From contig RQOL01000718.1 in assembly GCA_013076295.1 (NCBI GenBank), positions 4,619,581 to 4,683,580 on the forward strand: a DNA stretch of 64,000 nucleotides, given 5' to 3'. Of the stretch, positions 21,329 to 33,277 are shown in pieces (positions within the stretch are counted from its first letter, which is position 1; each line of letters begins with the position of its first letter). Source of the DNA: Sanderia malayensis. Its lineage: Eukaryota; Cnidaria; Scyphozoa; Semaeostomeae; Pelagiidae. Both the position numbers and the translations under genes were made by a program. A model generated the notes under the pieces. That model searched no databases, was not told the origin of the DNA, and saw nothing but the letters and a program-made list of their open reading frames with translations.

Positions 21329-21598
21329 TTAAGGTTTACGGTATTGATTGCTCGGGTTTGCTTGGGTACCCCTCCCCCACAGGTAAAAGAGGTTATATAG
21401 GTTTCAAATGTTAAATGAACACTAGTGGAGAAAAGGGGATAAACACCTAAAAAGTTTGGAAGTTAAGCGGGGAGTGACAAAAACAGTCACAGCGGTGCTC
21501 TCTTGGGCCTTGCAGATGAATAAAAACTGGAATGACTGCACTGTAATAAAATGAAGTTTAATAACTGCCGTGGACATCTCATTGACAATATACACTAA

Positions 21599-21967
21599 CT
21601 ATTCATCAACAGAACTTCTATTTTCAAAGCGGACATCAATCTTTTGAAGGGATAGGCCGTCACATGCACAGCCTTCATCGCTGTAGTAGTTGACTCTAGG
21701 TCTGCTGACGAGGGGCTCTCTTTCGTACGCGCTTTGAACATGAAAAATAACTAGAGAATAGTCTTCGTCTTTTTCGCTGCTATTAGGACTACTTTTTGTT
21801 TTGTTTGGTTCGTTGTCCGAGCTAGAACTGGTATAATCACAGCTATACGACACTTCGAAATAAATGACAAGTTTCACTTCCAGTCTCATACTGTTTCCCA
21901 CGTCTGCGTTTCTGGTGCAGAGAACAATAACTTTGTTCAATGTGACGTCATAGAAAACCAAAATCAC
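21599..21967 (-). CDS. Unidentified conserved ORF X, copy 1
   Basis: The frame reads 'NADVGNSMRLEVKLVIYFEV', an acidic/Ser-rich 'SSSSDNEPNKTKSSPNSSEK', then 'DEDYSLVIFHVQSAYEREP' and a C-terminus FENRSSVDE. A candidate acceptor (ctctgcaccag) precedes NADV. It looks like a terminal exon. Similar open copies occur at 26503-26793 and 46187-46543. The copy near 46 kb lies inside a TIR element with TTAA duplications, so this may be transposon cargo. No family is recognised. Confidence 0.4.
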   Translation of the reverse strand: MILVFYDVTLNKVIVLCTRNADVGNSMRLEVKLVIYFEVSYSCDYTSSSSDNEPNKTKSSPNSSEKDEDYSLVIFHVQSAYEREPLVSRPRVNYYSDEGCACDGLSLQKIDVRFENRSSVDE

Positions 21968-21994
21968 GAAAAATTTACTCTTTTCAAAAATTTG

Positions 21995-22345
21995 TTATAA
22001 ATCCCATATTTGATCAAAAGCAACGGAAATTAGCTCATAATGTGAGAAAGACATCGGCAATTTTGCCACAGGTTAGAGAATCAAAATCGCCTTGCGCTAT
22101 CTCAAGTTATTAAAAAAATTGTGACGCGAGGTCGAGTTTTCCCATACAAACCCCATTGGAACTCGATTTTTTGTGACATCACTGTGACGTCATCAGTTTC
22201 TACAGACTTGGGTGGGTTTAAGCCTAAATAAAACATACCTACATTGGTCAGAAAACACTCAAAATAGGTTCATAGTGATACTCAGATCTTTTTCTCTCCA
22301 TTTCCACAAAAAAAACGATAGGTCATTTTTGGCTGCATAAGCCCT
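21995..22345 (-). repeat. R1 terminal repeat, copy 3
   Basis: This R1 copy borders TTAA at 22346-22349 and lies directly upstream (minus sense) of ORF X copy 1. The left end of this element appears deleted: copies 1 and 2 of ORF X share the same junction at 'gggagtgacaaaaacagtc'. Confidence 0.65.
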
Positions 22346-22837
22346 TTAATTACACCCACTTTAATCAACAACCTTTGCAGCAGTTTCTCGTTACACACGC
22401 TTTTTGTTACAAAGGACCCCCTCATAAAGAACCTGCAGGTAGAGGGCCTAAAAATTTAAAGGGCTTATACTACTAAAGACAAAATCCCTGTGGAACTTTT
22501 CAAAATTTAATAATTGTATTACTCCAAATAGTATCAGACAATATGAATGGAGTAGACATGCTACTTGTTGATTTACATTGTACTGTTTAATAAAATCTTT
22601 TTCTTAGTCTTCTTCGATTTTTTGGACGTGGATTTTAGCGACAATTTTAAGTAATGCTCGAACTTCAATGCTTTTTGCGTCTGTGTTATCCTTGATCACT
22701 AAGTGTGCAGCTAAAGTTAAGGAACTATTAAGGAACTTTTAGCACTTCAACTCGGTCAAAACAGGTGCTACAATCTTTAAGAGCTAGACTCTGTGGTAAA
22801 GCAAAATCAAGTTTTACTGAAATCAAAAATAAGTTTG

Positions 22838-23783
22838 TTATTGAGCGGAGTTAAAGAACTCATATTCGCATTTCATCGATTTTTTGTAGACATCCAAGGC
22901 CTTCTGTTTGTCCACGGTTGCTGAGTGATCTTCAACAAACTTCTCAAGTAATCTGTAGCCGTTGCCAGCGAGGTTGTCGTCAATCCATTCTTTGTACACA
23001 CCAAACAGGTCACGGAAATCTTTCAACTGTTGCCCGAGCCACGGCCAAAGTCGGCTGCATGGGATCATCGCTATGAAGCTATATATCGGGTCCATGGACT
23101 CAGCAACAGACAATTCGTGCTTACTGTATCTGTTAAAAATCAGAACCGATAGCAGTGAATTAAACCTACATGGTATCAGATAACACGTTTTCTTATAAGA
23201 ACACTTGGCTCCAGTTTCAGCCTGGCGCTTCGTATTTTTTCATATAATTCAGGCTCAGTTTTCTTATTTCTGTGTTTGAATTAGCAACAGAAGCAACAGA
23301 AAGCTGTTGGCTCATAAATAAATAAATCATCATAAATTGTTGGCTCTACCAAATACTCTCCTTTTTCTGTTTAACCCTTCCAAGGCATAATTAATTTTCC
23401 AGTATCAGTTAAACCTCATGTAAATTTATTCTAATAGGTATCTCTGAGGGCAAACGAAGTTGTTTTTTAGATAAAGTTTTAGTGAAAATATTATGAAATA
23501 AAGAAAATTGCTAATGTAGTCACCCCCTGCCAAATTTGCACTTTACATTGTTTATCAATAGGACATATGGCCCTTCCTGGGTAAAAAAGTTAACCCATAA
23601 TAATGTGTTCTTGTTGGCCTGCTCATCAACACACGTGCATTTAATGCTGTTGCTATTCCTTTTATATTCTCCAGATTTCCCAGAACATTAATGATGATTT
23701 CCAATTTTTATAACAATATCAGCTCAACACATTATTTTTATGTTTGCAAAATTTAAAAAAAAAAGTTAGCTCTTTTAGACTAT

Positions 23784-23853
<70 letters not shown>

Positions 23854-25529
23854 TTTTTTTTTCTTTCCTTCATATATTCTTTCTGACTTTTCTGCATTTT
23901 TCCTGAACAATAATCATCAACTTAGATCATCTAATGCTGGCTTCCTATGCATGGTCGATAAGAAGGTCGCACATCTCATGCTTGTATTTTTCAATGTTTT
24001 TTGATTTTGATCAATATACCATGAGTATTCGAGCTTTATTATTATTTTTTTTAATTCACATTTTGTTTACTTTTGTATTAAAACTTCAAATAATATAAAA
24101 TCTGTTAATAAATAAAAAATCAAAAATAAATCACGAAATAATTTTGGTCGTTCGCCCCCCCCCCATATCCCCTGCTCACCCAGCCCCCCATTTCTACACT
24201 AGTTGGTGGGTCGAGCACATGCCACTTTTTGAAAAGAATATCAGTATATTCCTTGTATGTTTTTTCTTTATTCTCGGCAAACGTCTTCATGTCACCCGTT
24301 GACTTCTTCGCCACCAAATTCAGACACGTGATTGAATTATAGCAGTATACCGCATCTTGCAAATTGTAAATCCCAAAAAGGATGGGATTTAATGTGCCAG
24401 TTTTCATACCCTAATAACAATGGACAGAAATCGATTAAATACTGTACAGCCCAGATATAAAAGCAGTCGGTGAAGTGTTCTTGGGAGACAGAGGGGATTA
24501 CTAGCTAATGTATGTTCTCAAAAATACAATGGATCTTTAGTTTATAAGAAATTAAAAGTTGAGATTTCTTGCCAAATGAGACATTTCAAAAGTTCGAATG
24601 CATGCTCCGTGAAACTGCCACAAAACCCTATAGTCCCCTTCTACCCCTATATCTTTGGGGCCATTCACAAAGGAAGTCCCAGCTGAAGGGGGGGGGGTTG
24701 GTAAATTCGACAATAAACAGTAATCTGAATACGGACAATACCAGACAAAGAGGGGAGGGGGGCTTAAAATTCATCTTTTTGCTGGACGTCCTTTGTAAAT
24801 GGCCCGTTATAAAACACTACTTTTAGGGCAAAACAAATAAAAAAATAAAGAATTTGCCAAATGTGAAAACGGCGGGACAGTGATTGCCCCGGGGGGCACT
24901 TAGTATTATTAGTGGGTAGCCGCCCTGACAGACACTGGAAAAGGCACCCAATTCTATACCAAATTGAACAATCCTTTCGTTAAATGTTTACCCATATTTT
25001 GCGCCCATATCTATACCTACCAGTGAGTTACGATACTAGCAAAATTGTTGAGTCGTTCTTTGGTCTCCGAAGAAATTCATAACAAGGTAAGATACATTAA
25101 AATGCCAAAATTCATGCCCCAAATCTATACTAAAATCTGGTAAATCGTTGATATCATGACCCAATTATATACGCAATTTTCAGAAATCATGACCCAATTA
25201 GGCGGCACTTACCCACCCACTTACAATAGGTAGTGCACCCACCCCGATGCGACTGCCCCGGGGTCACTGCCTCCTTGTGCCCCCCGCAATGTCCTCCTTG
25301 AACGTAAACATACCTGAATGAATGGGGTGTCAAGGGCAAGTTGATGGTATTCCTTCGTTTGATTCCAGAGCCATTCTGTCAATTTCGATTCATCTTTCTT
25401 TGCATCGGGCACAACCTGCTGGTCCAGTTGTAAGATGCTCATCAGGCTTATTCCATCCACATTATCCAGGCCAAGATGTTTGATGGTATGGTCGGCAAGG
25501 CGAGGGCTTGATCTTGCTTTTGACAACAT
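22838..25529 (-). pseudogene. TenA-like copy B, frameshifted at exon 2 end
   Basis: Exon 1 is 25529-25314 (72 codons), exon 2 is 24410-24180 and exon 3 is 23129-22838. All keep the TenA motifs (FIQ-GMKTGTL, YNLQD, MIPCSRLWPWLG, EYEFF). Exon 2 is 231 bases, 8 fewer than in copy E, because its last codons were altered where a poly(A)-tailed insertion (about 23733-24173) landed. Splicing to exon 3 then gives Ile-Gln-stop. Unless another donor is used, the product lacks the catalytic Cys and Glu. Copy B is closest to copy E and C in sequence. Confidence 0.8.
23733..24173 (-). mobile_element. Poly(A)-tailed retroposed insertion in copy B
   Basis: Relative to copies C and E, about 440 bp is inserted between 'cagctca' and 'tgctca' (a GCTCA direct repeat). 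It includes a 77-base nearly pure T tract (23786-23862), which is a poly(A) tail if the element reads on the minus strand. No ORF was recognised; a poly-Phe frame across the T tract is spurious. The insertion changed the end of TenA copy B exon 2. Confidence 0.6.
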
Positions 25530-25559
25530 TATGTTAGACGCGTAATGTCTTCCACAGCG

Positions 25560-26300
25560 AAATGAACTTAATAATTTCTTGAATAACCCAAGACAATTGT
25601 CAGAAAACCTCTATTTCTGGGCGTTCTTTTTTAGAGTGATTTGGAGACGATCAAACACACGTTCTTCGAGCGCTAGACATAAAATATATACACAAATAAC
25701 ATACAACTTTCCACGAACATTGATCGATGCTACTCCGACCAACACTGAATTTTAAAACGAAAAACTACGATATTTATCATCAAAAACAATTAACAAATTT
25801 AAGCCAATCAAATTTCAGAAAAACAGTTCTGACGCGTGGAAATTACTCATTCTTGGCTAACTTCCAGCGGCTAACATTGTGAATCATGTACACTTAAAAC
25901 TTAAAACAACTTGCGGTAATTCATGAATTAGAGGGAATGTGCAAGGTTAAAAGGCTCTGTTTAAAAATTGATCGAAACTCATTTCAATGTAAGTTCAGTT
26001 TGCATTTAACAAATACGAACTGAGTACAGATATTTATCATCAAAAACAATTAACAAATTTAAGCCAATCAAATTTCAGAAAAACAGTTCTCACGCGTGAA
26101 AATTACTCACTCTTGGCTAACTTCCAGAGCGGCTAACATTGTGAATCATGTACACTTAAAACTTAAAACAACTTGCGGTAATTTATGAATTAGAGGGAAT
26201 GTGCAAGGTTAAAAGGCTCTTTTTAAAAATAGATCAAAACTCATTTCAATGTAAGTTCAGTTCGCATTTAACAAATACGAACTGAGTACAGATTAATGTT
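25560..26300. promoter_or_regulatory. Tandem 260-bp units upstream of copy B
   Basis: Two head-to-tail units (25771-26030 and 26031 to about 26293) differ at a handful of positions. They start 'tatttatcatcaaaaacaat' and end 'acaaatacgaactgagtaca'. They lie 240 bp upstream of the exon 1 start of TenA copy B. The duplicate at 50459-50803 upstream of copy E keeps one full and one truncated unit. The position suggests a promoter or enhancer role, but that is only positional. Confidence 0.45.
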
Positions 26301-26502
26301 AGTACAGTACAATGCTAAATGAAAACTAGTGGAGAAAAAAGGATAAACACCTAAAAAGTTTGGAAGTTAAGCGGGGAGTGACAAAAACAGTCACAGCGGT
26401 GCTCTCTTGGGCCTTGCAGATGAATAAGAACTGGAATGACTGCACGGTAATAAAATGAAGTTTAATAACTGCCGTGGACTTCTCATTGAAAATATACACT
26501 AA

Positions 26503-26793
26503 CTATTCATCAACAGAACTTCTATTTTCAAAGCGGACATCAATCTTTTGAAGGGATAGGCAATCACATGCACAATCTTCATCGCTGTAGTAGTTGACTC
26601 TAGGTCTGCTGACGACGGGCTCTCTTTCGTACGCGCTTTGAACATGAAAAATAACTAGAAAATAGTCTTCGTCTTTTTCGCTGCTATTAGGACTACTTTT
26701 TGTTTTGTTTGGTTCGTTGTCCGAGCTAGAACCGGTATAATCACAGCTATCTGACACTTTGAAATAAATGACAAGTTTCACTTCCAGTCTCAT
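26503..26793 (-). CDS. Unidentified conserved ORF X, copy 2
   Basis: This frame is open from the internal Met of ORF X (MRLEVKLVIYFKVSDSCDY) to FENRSSVDE. The acceptor-like ccag of copy 1 reads cctg here, so splicing may be lost. It is about 92 percent alike to copy 1. It lies 3' of TenA copy C in the same order as B/copy 1. Confidence 0.35.
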   Translation of the reverse strand: MRLEVKLVIYFKVSDSCDYTGSSSDNEPNKTKSSPNSSEKDEDYFLVIFHVQSAYEREPVVSRPRVNYYSDEDCACDCLSLQKIDVRFENRSSVDE

Positions 26794-26894
26794 ACTGTTT
26801 CTAACGTCTGCGTTTCAGGTGCAGAGAACAATAACTTTGTTCAATGTGACGTCAAAGAAAACCAAAATCACGAAAAATTTACTCTTTTCAAAAA

Positions 26895-27247
26895 TTTGTT
26901 ATAAATCCCATCTCTGATTAAAAGCAACGGAAATCAGCTCATAATGTGAGAAAGACATCGGCAATTTTGCCACAGGTTAGAGAATCAAAATCGCCTTGCG
27001 CTATCTCAAGTTATTAAAAAAATTGTGACGCGAGGTCGAATTTTCCCATACAAACCCATGGGAACTCGATTTTTTGTGACATCACTGTGACGTCATCAGT
27101 TTCTACAGATTTGGGTGGGTTTAAGCCTAAATAAAACATACCTACACTGGTCAGAAAACACTCAAAATAGGTTCATAGTGATACTCAGATCTTTTTCTCT
27201 CCATTTCCACAAAAAAACGATAGGTCATTTTTGGCTGCATAAGCCCT
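26895..27247 (-). repeat. R1 terminal repeat, copy 4
   Basis: R1 copy bordering TTAA at 27248-27251, directly upstream (minus sense) of ORF X copy 2. Confidence 0.65.
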
Positions 27248-27720
27248 TTAATTACACCCACTTTAATCAACAACCTTTGCAGCAGTTTCTCGTTACACAC
27301 GCTTTTTGTTACAAAGTACCCCTCATAAAGAACCTGCAGGTAGAGGGCCTAAAAAGTTAAAGAGCTTATACTACTAAAGACAAAATCCCTGTGGAACTTT
27401 TCAAAATTTAATAATTGTATTACTCCAAATAGTATCAGACAATATGAATGGAGTAGACATGCTACTTGTTTAATAAAATCTCTTTCTTAGTCTTCTTCGA
27501 GTTTTTGGAGGTGGCTTTTAGCGACAATTTTAAGTAATGCTCGAACTTCAATGCTTTTTGCGTCTGTGTTATCCTTGATCACTAAGTGTGCAGTTAACAT
27601 TAAGGAACTATTAAGGAACTTTTAGCACTTCAACTCGGTCAAAACAGGTGCTACAATCTTTAAGAGCTAGGTTCTGTGGTAAAGCAAAATCAAGTTTTAC
27701 TGAAATCAAAATTAAGTGTG

Positions 27721-29108
27721 TTATTGAGCGGAGTTAAAGAACTCATATTCGCATTTCATCGATTTTTTGTAGATATCCAAGGCCTTCTGTTTGTCCACGG
27801 TTGCTGAGTGATCTTCAACAAATTTCTCAAGTACTATGTAGCTCGTGCCAGTGAGGTTCTCGTCAATCCATTCTTTGTACACACCAAACTGGTCACGGAA
27901 CTCTTTCAACTGTTGCCAGAGCCATGGCCAAAGTCGGCTGCATGGGATCATCGCTATGAAGCTATATATCGGGTCCATGGACTCAGGAACCGACAATTCG
28001 TGCTTACTGTATCTGTTAAAAGTCAGAAACAATAGCAGTGAATTAAACCAACATGGTATCAGAATACACGTTTTCTTATAAGAACACTCGGCTCCAGTTT
28101 CAGCCTGGCGCTTCGTATTTTTTCATATAATCCAGGCTCAGTTTTCTTATTTCTGTGTTTGAATTAGCAACAGAAGCAACAGAAAGCTAATATCAATGGT
28201 GGAACTGATTCTATTACCATAGGTTTGTTTAATTATTGTGTTAATGCTACGTTTTAATCGTTTTCTGTTCTGTTACTATATTGCTACTATTTTTCAATTG
28301 TTGCTGGTATTTCATTTCGTGAGTTTTGTTGAATCTCAGCCTGCTTTGTCTCTCATGTTGTTCTTATTTTTTGGGCAAATCTCATAAAAAACGTTCACAA
28401 CAGTAATGGGAAGACTTGAAATCAATTCGTCATAGCCTGTAGCTAAACTACAAATGTAACTGAATTTCATCATAAATTGTTGGCTCTACCAAATACTCTC
28501 CTTTTTCTGTTTAACCCTTCCAAGGCATAATTAATTTTCTAGTATCAGTTAAACCTCATGTAAATTTATTCTAATAGGTAGCTCTGAGGGCAAACGAAGT
28601 TGTTTTTTAGATAAAGTTTTAGTGAAAATATTATGAAATAAAGAAAATTGCTAATGTAGTCACCCCCTGCCAAATTTGCACTTTACATTGTTTATCAATA
28701 GGACATATGGCCCTCCCTGGGTAAAAATGTTAACCCATAATAATGTGTTCTTGTTGGCCTGCTCATCAACACACGTGCATTTAATGCTGTTGCTATTCCT
28801 TTTATATTCTCCAGATTTCCCAGAACATTAATGATGATTTCCAATTTTTTATAACAAATATCAGCTCACCCTTCAGCCGCAGGCCCCATTTCTACACTAG
28901 TTGGTGGGTCGAGCACATGCCACTCTTAGAAAAGAATATCAGTATATTCCTTGTATGAGTTTTCTTTTTTCTCGGCATACTTCTTCATGTCACCCGTTGA
29001 CTTCTTCGCCACCAAATTCAGACACTTGATTGAATTATAGCAGTATACTGCATCTTGCAAATTGTAAATCCCAAAAAGGACGGGATCTAATGTGCCAATC
29101 TTCATGCC
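27721..29108 (-). pseudogene. TenA-like copy C, exon 1 lost, nonsense in exon 2
   Basis: Exon 2 (29108-28870) and exon 3 (28012-27721) keep good splice sites and reading phase. Exon 2 carries TAA (plus-strand 28926-28928) where other copies have Lys or Gln in LF(K/Q)EWHVL. Exon 1 is missing: homology with the other copies stops at about 29838 inside intron 1, where a mariner-like right arm begins. Exon 3 still encodes MIPCSRLWPWL and EYEFFNSAQ. Its flanks place it as a local tandem duplicate of the B unit. Confidence 0.85.
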
Positions 29109-29837
29109 CTAATAACAATTGACAGAAATCGATTAAATACTGTACAGCCCAGATATAAAAGCAGTCGGTGAAGTGTTCTTGGGAGACAGAGGGGTTTACT
29201 AGCCTACTCCTTTGATTGCAGATTTGATTCTTACATGGTAATCTTCATATAATACAAATATGCTTATGACAAGGTGTGTGGTGAAAAAACAAAATGGAAA
29301 CAGCATTAATACAGGTTTCTAGCATTTCAGTCAAAATTGCACTCAAAATAAGTCTTACATACAGTATGTTTTCAAAAATACAATGGATCTTTAGTTTATA
29401 AGAAATTAAAAGTTGAGATTTCTTGCAAAATGAGACATTTCAAAAGTTCGAATGCATGCTCCGTGAAACTGCCACAAAACCCTATAGTCCCCTTATACCC
29501 CTATATCTTTGGGGCCATTCACAAAGGGCGTCCCAGTTGGAGGGGGGGGGGGGTTGGTAAATTCGACAATAAACAGTAATCTGAATACGGACAATACCAG
29601 ACAAAGAGTGGAGGGGGGGTTTAAAAATTCATCTTTTTGCTGGACGTCCTTTGTAAATGGCCCGTTATAAAACACTACTTTTAGGGCAAAACAAATAAAA
29701 AAATAAAGAATTTGCCAAATGTGAAAACGGCGGGACAACGATTGCCCCGGGGGGCACTTAGTATAATTAGAGGGTAGCTGCCCTGACAGACACTGGAAGA
29801 GGCACCCAATTCTATACCAAATTGAACAATCCTTTCG

Positions 29838-29945
29838 ATGCTTAATCATGGTCGCACCCACTTTTTTAGTATTAAATAATCCAATTTTGCCTTTCGGACG
29901 TCTTTGGCCTAACAGGTTTTAGGGTACAAGCCGCCAAAAAGGTGA
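29838..29945. mobile_element. Solitary arm of mariner-like element
   Basis: This matches the right inverted arm of the element at 16258-18347 ('aatcatggtcgcacccact', 'tacaagccgccaaaaaggtg'), but no left arm is present. It marks the breakpoint that removed exon 1 of TenA copy C. Confidence 0.65.
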
Positions 29946-29984
29946 ACCTAACTAGTACTGGGTCTTAACACTTATTTAATTGTA

Positions 29985-30265
29985 AAATTGCTTTGAAAAT
30001 CGGAAACATAGCGAAACATAATAAATACAGTGGAATCCCGCTATAACGAACTCTGTAGGGACCGAGAAAATAGTTCGCAATGGCGGGAGTTCGTTATACA
30101 GAAGGGACATTTTTTTATGAAGAACCACTTCCCAGAATCCAAGGGACCGGAGTTTTAGTTCGTAATAGCGGGAAGTTCGTTATAAACGGGGTTCGTTATA
30201 GCGGGATTCCACTGTACAGTATTTCTTATGTTTCGCTATATTTCCCACTTTCAAAGCAATTTTGA
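29985..30265. mobile_element. Palindromic element with nested 187-bp MITE
   Basis: The outer inverted repeat has 'aaattgctttgaaaatcgga' and 'acatagcgaaacataa' on the left and their mirror images on the right. At its centre a MITE (30028-30214) starts CAGTGGAATCCCGCTATAAC and ends with the inverted copy, flanked by TA on both sides. Internal 'agttcgttata' and 'tagttcg' motifs repeat. Neither part codes for protein. Confidence 0.8.
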
Positions 30266-30387
30266 AGTTTTGTACCGATCAAAGACTGTTATTTATTTGT
30301 GTACAATTGGAGACCTTTAATTATCTTGGTTCTTACAAATTTGCCAAGGGAGACAATGAAACAACAGTCACGTGTCAATGTCGGCTT

Positions 30388-31130
30388 TTTTGAAAATCTT
30401 GCGCGCATTAAAAAACTTTATGAACTCGTTCATAAAGTTTTCTCATTGCACGCCCAATTATCGGATTAAAAAGAGGACCAAAATGGAGATTGCGAGGAGC
30501 TTGCAAGCAAATTGCAAGCAAATTGCAGAAGTGTAAACAGCTCTTTACATTGTTTATTAATGGGCCATATGGCCCTTCCTTTGTTGAAAAAGTTCATCTT
30601 TCTGGCCCATTCAAAGCTTTGCACACAAAAGGATACTGAACTGTCCAACGAATCCATGAATGATATAAAATAACCAGTCAGGGTGTACTTGGCTCTTGAA
30701 TCCTTCCAGCAAATGAACATTCCAAATAAAATTTTCATAAGGATTCCCTCTTTATGTCATGTATTCCTTTTTTGCTGATGCGTGCTTTGCTCTATCCGTG
30801 AAAGTTGTTTTGCATTCCCTTCCATTATCGTACAACTGACCACCTAAAGCATAAGGCATACAAGTCACAATGTCATACACAAAGACCTGTTAAAAGTCTT
30901 TTTTCATAAGCCAGCAACAGAAGGAACCTTGTGAGGTCCTGTTCAATGTGACGCTGTAAATATGATTGTAGAAAACCGAATACACATTAAGTCTAAATCT
31001 CATGGAAAAGTACAACATTTCTACATTTTCATATCTTTATTATGATCAGTGATTGCCTTGTAAGACTCACCACAACGTACTAGAAACATCGACGAATGAA
31101 ACGCGCCCGTTTATTCAAAAATATATTGGT
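30388..31130. other. Repeat fragments, no supported gene
   Basis: A truncated copy of the GCAAGCAAATTGC MITE with its tatgaac/gttcata hairpin occupies 30388-30545. The rest holds a 90-residue minus-strand frame (30466-30738) without any recognised motif. No gene is called. Confidence 0.35.
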
Positions 31131-31136
31131 TAAAAT

Positions 31137-31420
31137 TTATGATCGCTTTAACAAGTCTTTACAACAAATTGTATCCTTCAGGGTTTGTAAAAAGCGTTCA
31201 AAGAGCGGGTAGCTACGTGTATGGTTTTCGTTAGCATGCCTTCGGTAAAATATAGCTAAATAATTGTCTAAGTAATTTTCAAACACTGTGCTCTCCACTT
31301 CCCCTTCCTCCTTCCTTTCTTCTTCATGGTCACTTTCCAAGAACTTGTCTGGCAATCCAAAGTTCGGCGCAAGATTATATTGCAAAGTGTGAGTTGGATC
31401 GTAGCTGTAACTATTAAATT
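31137..31420 (-). CDS. Unidentified terminal exon
   Basis: After a good acceptor (gttaatttaatag, near 31421) the minus strand reads 'SYDPTHTLQYNLAPNFGLPD' followed by an acidic stretch (KFLESDHEEERKEEGEVES) and 'ENYLDNYLAIFYRRHANENH', ending DLLKRS-stop. Composition and splice context look like a real last exon. It lies downstream, in minus sense, of the FIG4-like exon at 32078-32174 and could belong to the same gene, but I do not recognise it as a FIG4 segment. Confidence 0.45.
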
Positions 31421-32077
31421 AACAAAGCAACAAATATAAATTTAGAAAAAGAATTTCATTTAAGGATATTTAAAGAAAAAAATAAAACAACATGTATGCA
31501 ATGAATTGATATAACCTCGAAGCATATTGAATGCTTAAAAATATCGATTGCAAAACTAGATGGCTTTGAATAGAAATTTCATCACTTTGCAAATGATTAT
31601 AATGAAAACAAACAGCCTAGGGCTGCCTGTGGGTTTCTCTTCTTGGGAAAATTCCATCTTGACAAAGGTTTGAAAACGTTCTAACCAAGAGAAAGACTAA
31701 AAGTCCGTGAATTTATTTTACCTGCCCGTTCCCTCTTTCTTTAATAGATTCATGGATACCCAACTATTGTTAATGGAATCTTAGATCCATGAAAACATCA
31801 CTTAAAATTGTAAAGGCCACGCCCATCAAATCTTAGGGCAACAATTGTTAATAGAATCTTAGATCCATGAAAACATCACTTACACTTTTTAGGCCACGCC
31901 CATTAGACCTTTTCAACATGCCGACACGAATTTTTGAGAAAAGTTTAGAAAAGATAGAATCATGTGCTTGTCAAAAATTTTAGAGAATGCAATTACTAAG
32001 ATATAGAAAAGATGAATAAAAACTGGCAAAATAATGAAAATAGAAAGAATTACCTGATGGAATAATAGACAACACAC

Positions 32078-32174
32078 CTGAAACCAAAGTGCACATTTCC
32101 CCACCATAAACGGAGCGGTATTTGTTCGATCAAGGCAATCAGGCAATCAACACAATTCACTCGCAAATGCCTGT
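32078..32174 (-). pseudogene. FIG4-like Sac exon, frameshifted
   Basis: This is the same exon as at 8241-8330 but with its native end: the donor GTGTGT follows CALWFQ at 32078, and the acceptor lies at 32175-32176. An 8-base tandem duplication (caggcaat) inside the CVDCLDRT catalytic motif, and a single-base loss upstream, break the frame. The part after the break still reads [18 protein letters not shown]. Since both copies are damaged or partial, the functional FIG4 gene must be elsewhere. Confidence 0.75.
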
Positions 32175-33277
32175 CTGAAAACAAAGAAGACATTTGTTCA
32201 TATTAAAAAACGTAGCAGTAACTCCGATTTCAAAATTATAAGTTAGCTACGAAATAAAATGCCGTTTCGCAAATTCCAACAAAAATTGCTTGTTCTAAAT
32301 TGGCATAAATATATGATCTAAAGTGATTGGATAATTGCAGTATTATACATTACTGTCAACATGTATTGTCATATAGTAGGCAATTGTGACGGATCTTAAC
32401 GGATGAAGAGCCTGTCGCACCACATACTAATTGTCCCTTGTTCTTGAAGGGCAGATTTTGTAACAATAGTTAAGTCGCCAAGCTGATTTCAAAGAGATTC
32501 GATAGCGATGGCCAATCCGTCGATCACGTTCACGTTGTGGGGTTTGACGACGATTCGATGTTACTAACCACGCCCTTTTTGTTGACATACTTTTACGTTG
32601 TTCCACCCACTTTAGCCACTCCAAATATAATTTAATGACATACTTTCAGCAAACGTGTAGAATACGATTGTGTATGGAATATGGCATCGTACTTAACATA
32701 AACCTGGGTGTTCACCATTGTATCTAAAGCCTTCATTCCAGAAAATCTGGAAATGGGAAATAGAAAAACATTCATTTTCACTTCAATTTCTGCTAGTTAA
32801 GTTTCGGATTCAGTTTCAGGCACACACGCTTGCTATTTTTGCATGGGATGAGTTAGTTCTGCGCTGGGTGCAGTCCCATGAGTTCTGCGTTGGGTGCAGT
32901 CCCATGGCTAGCAAAAAGCTAACCTAAAAAGGGTGATTCCAGTCCTTCTCTTCAATGTGACATTGGAGAATCTGAAAATCAGTACTTCAGTTACTATCAG
33001 TTATCAACTCTCTCACCCCTGGAAGGGCCATTTGACCCATTGATAAACACTGTAAAGCATCATATTTTAAGAGAGCAAATGTGTATGAAGTTTCCATATG
33101 TTTTAAATGTTTTCTTTAAAGTTTACGGTATTGATTGCTCTGGTTTTCTTGGGATACCCCTCCCCCACAAGTAAAAGAGGTTATATAGGTTTCAAATATT
33201 AAATAAAAACTAGTGCAGGAAACAAGGGATAAACACCTAAAAAGTTTGGAATTTAAGCGGGGAGTGACAACTGTGAT

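Larger units (their letters stand above)
8242..26110. repeat. Segmental duplication, left block
   Basis: Nearly all of this block reappears in the same order and orientation at about 32088-50803: FIG4 exon, TenA copy A, mariner-like pair, PP2C exon, TenA copy B, tandem 260-bp units. The offset is 23.3-24.7 kb and varies because of discrete insertions: 975 bp at 11658, 1264 bp at 16804 and about 440 bp at 23733 here; 690 bp at 34718, about 1.6 kb at 40313 and about 0.2 kb at 48876 in the partner. Copy C (26.3-29.8 kb) sits between the blocks and is closest to B. Confidence 0.9.

Noticed and set aside
23744..24004. Open frame with poly-Phe
   Set aside because: It crosses a 77-base T tract, interpreted as a minus-strand poly(A) tail of an insertion.
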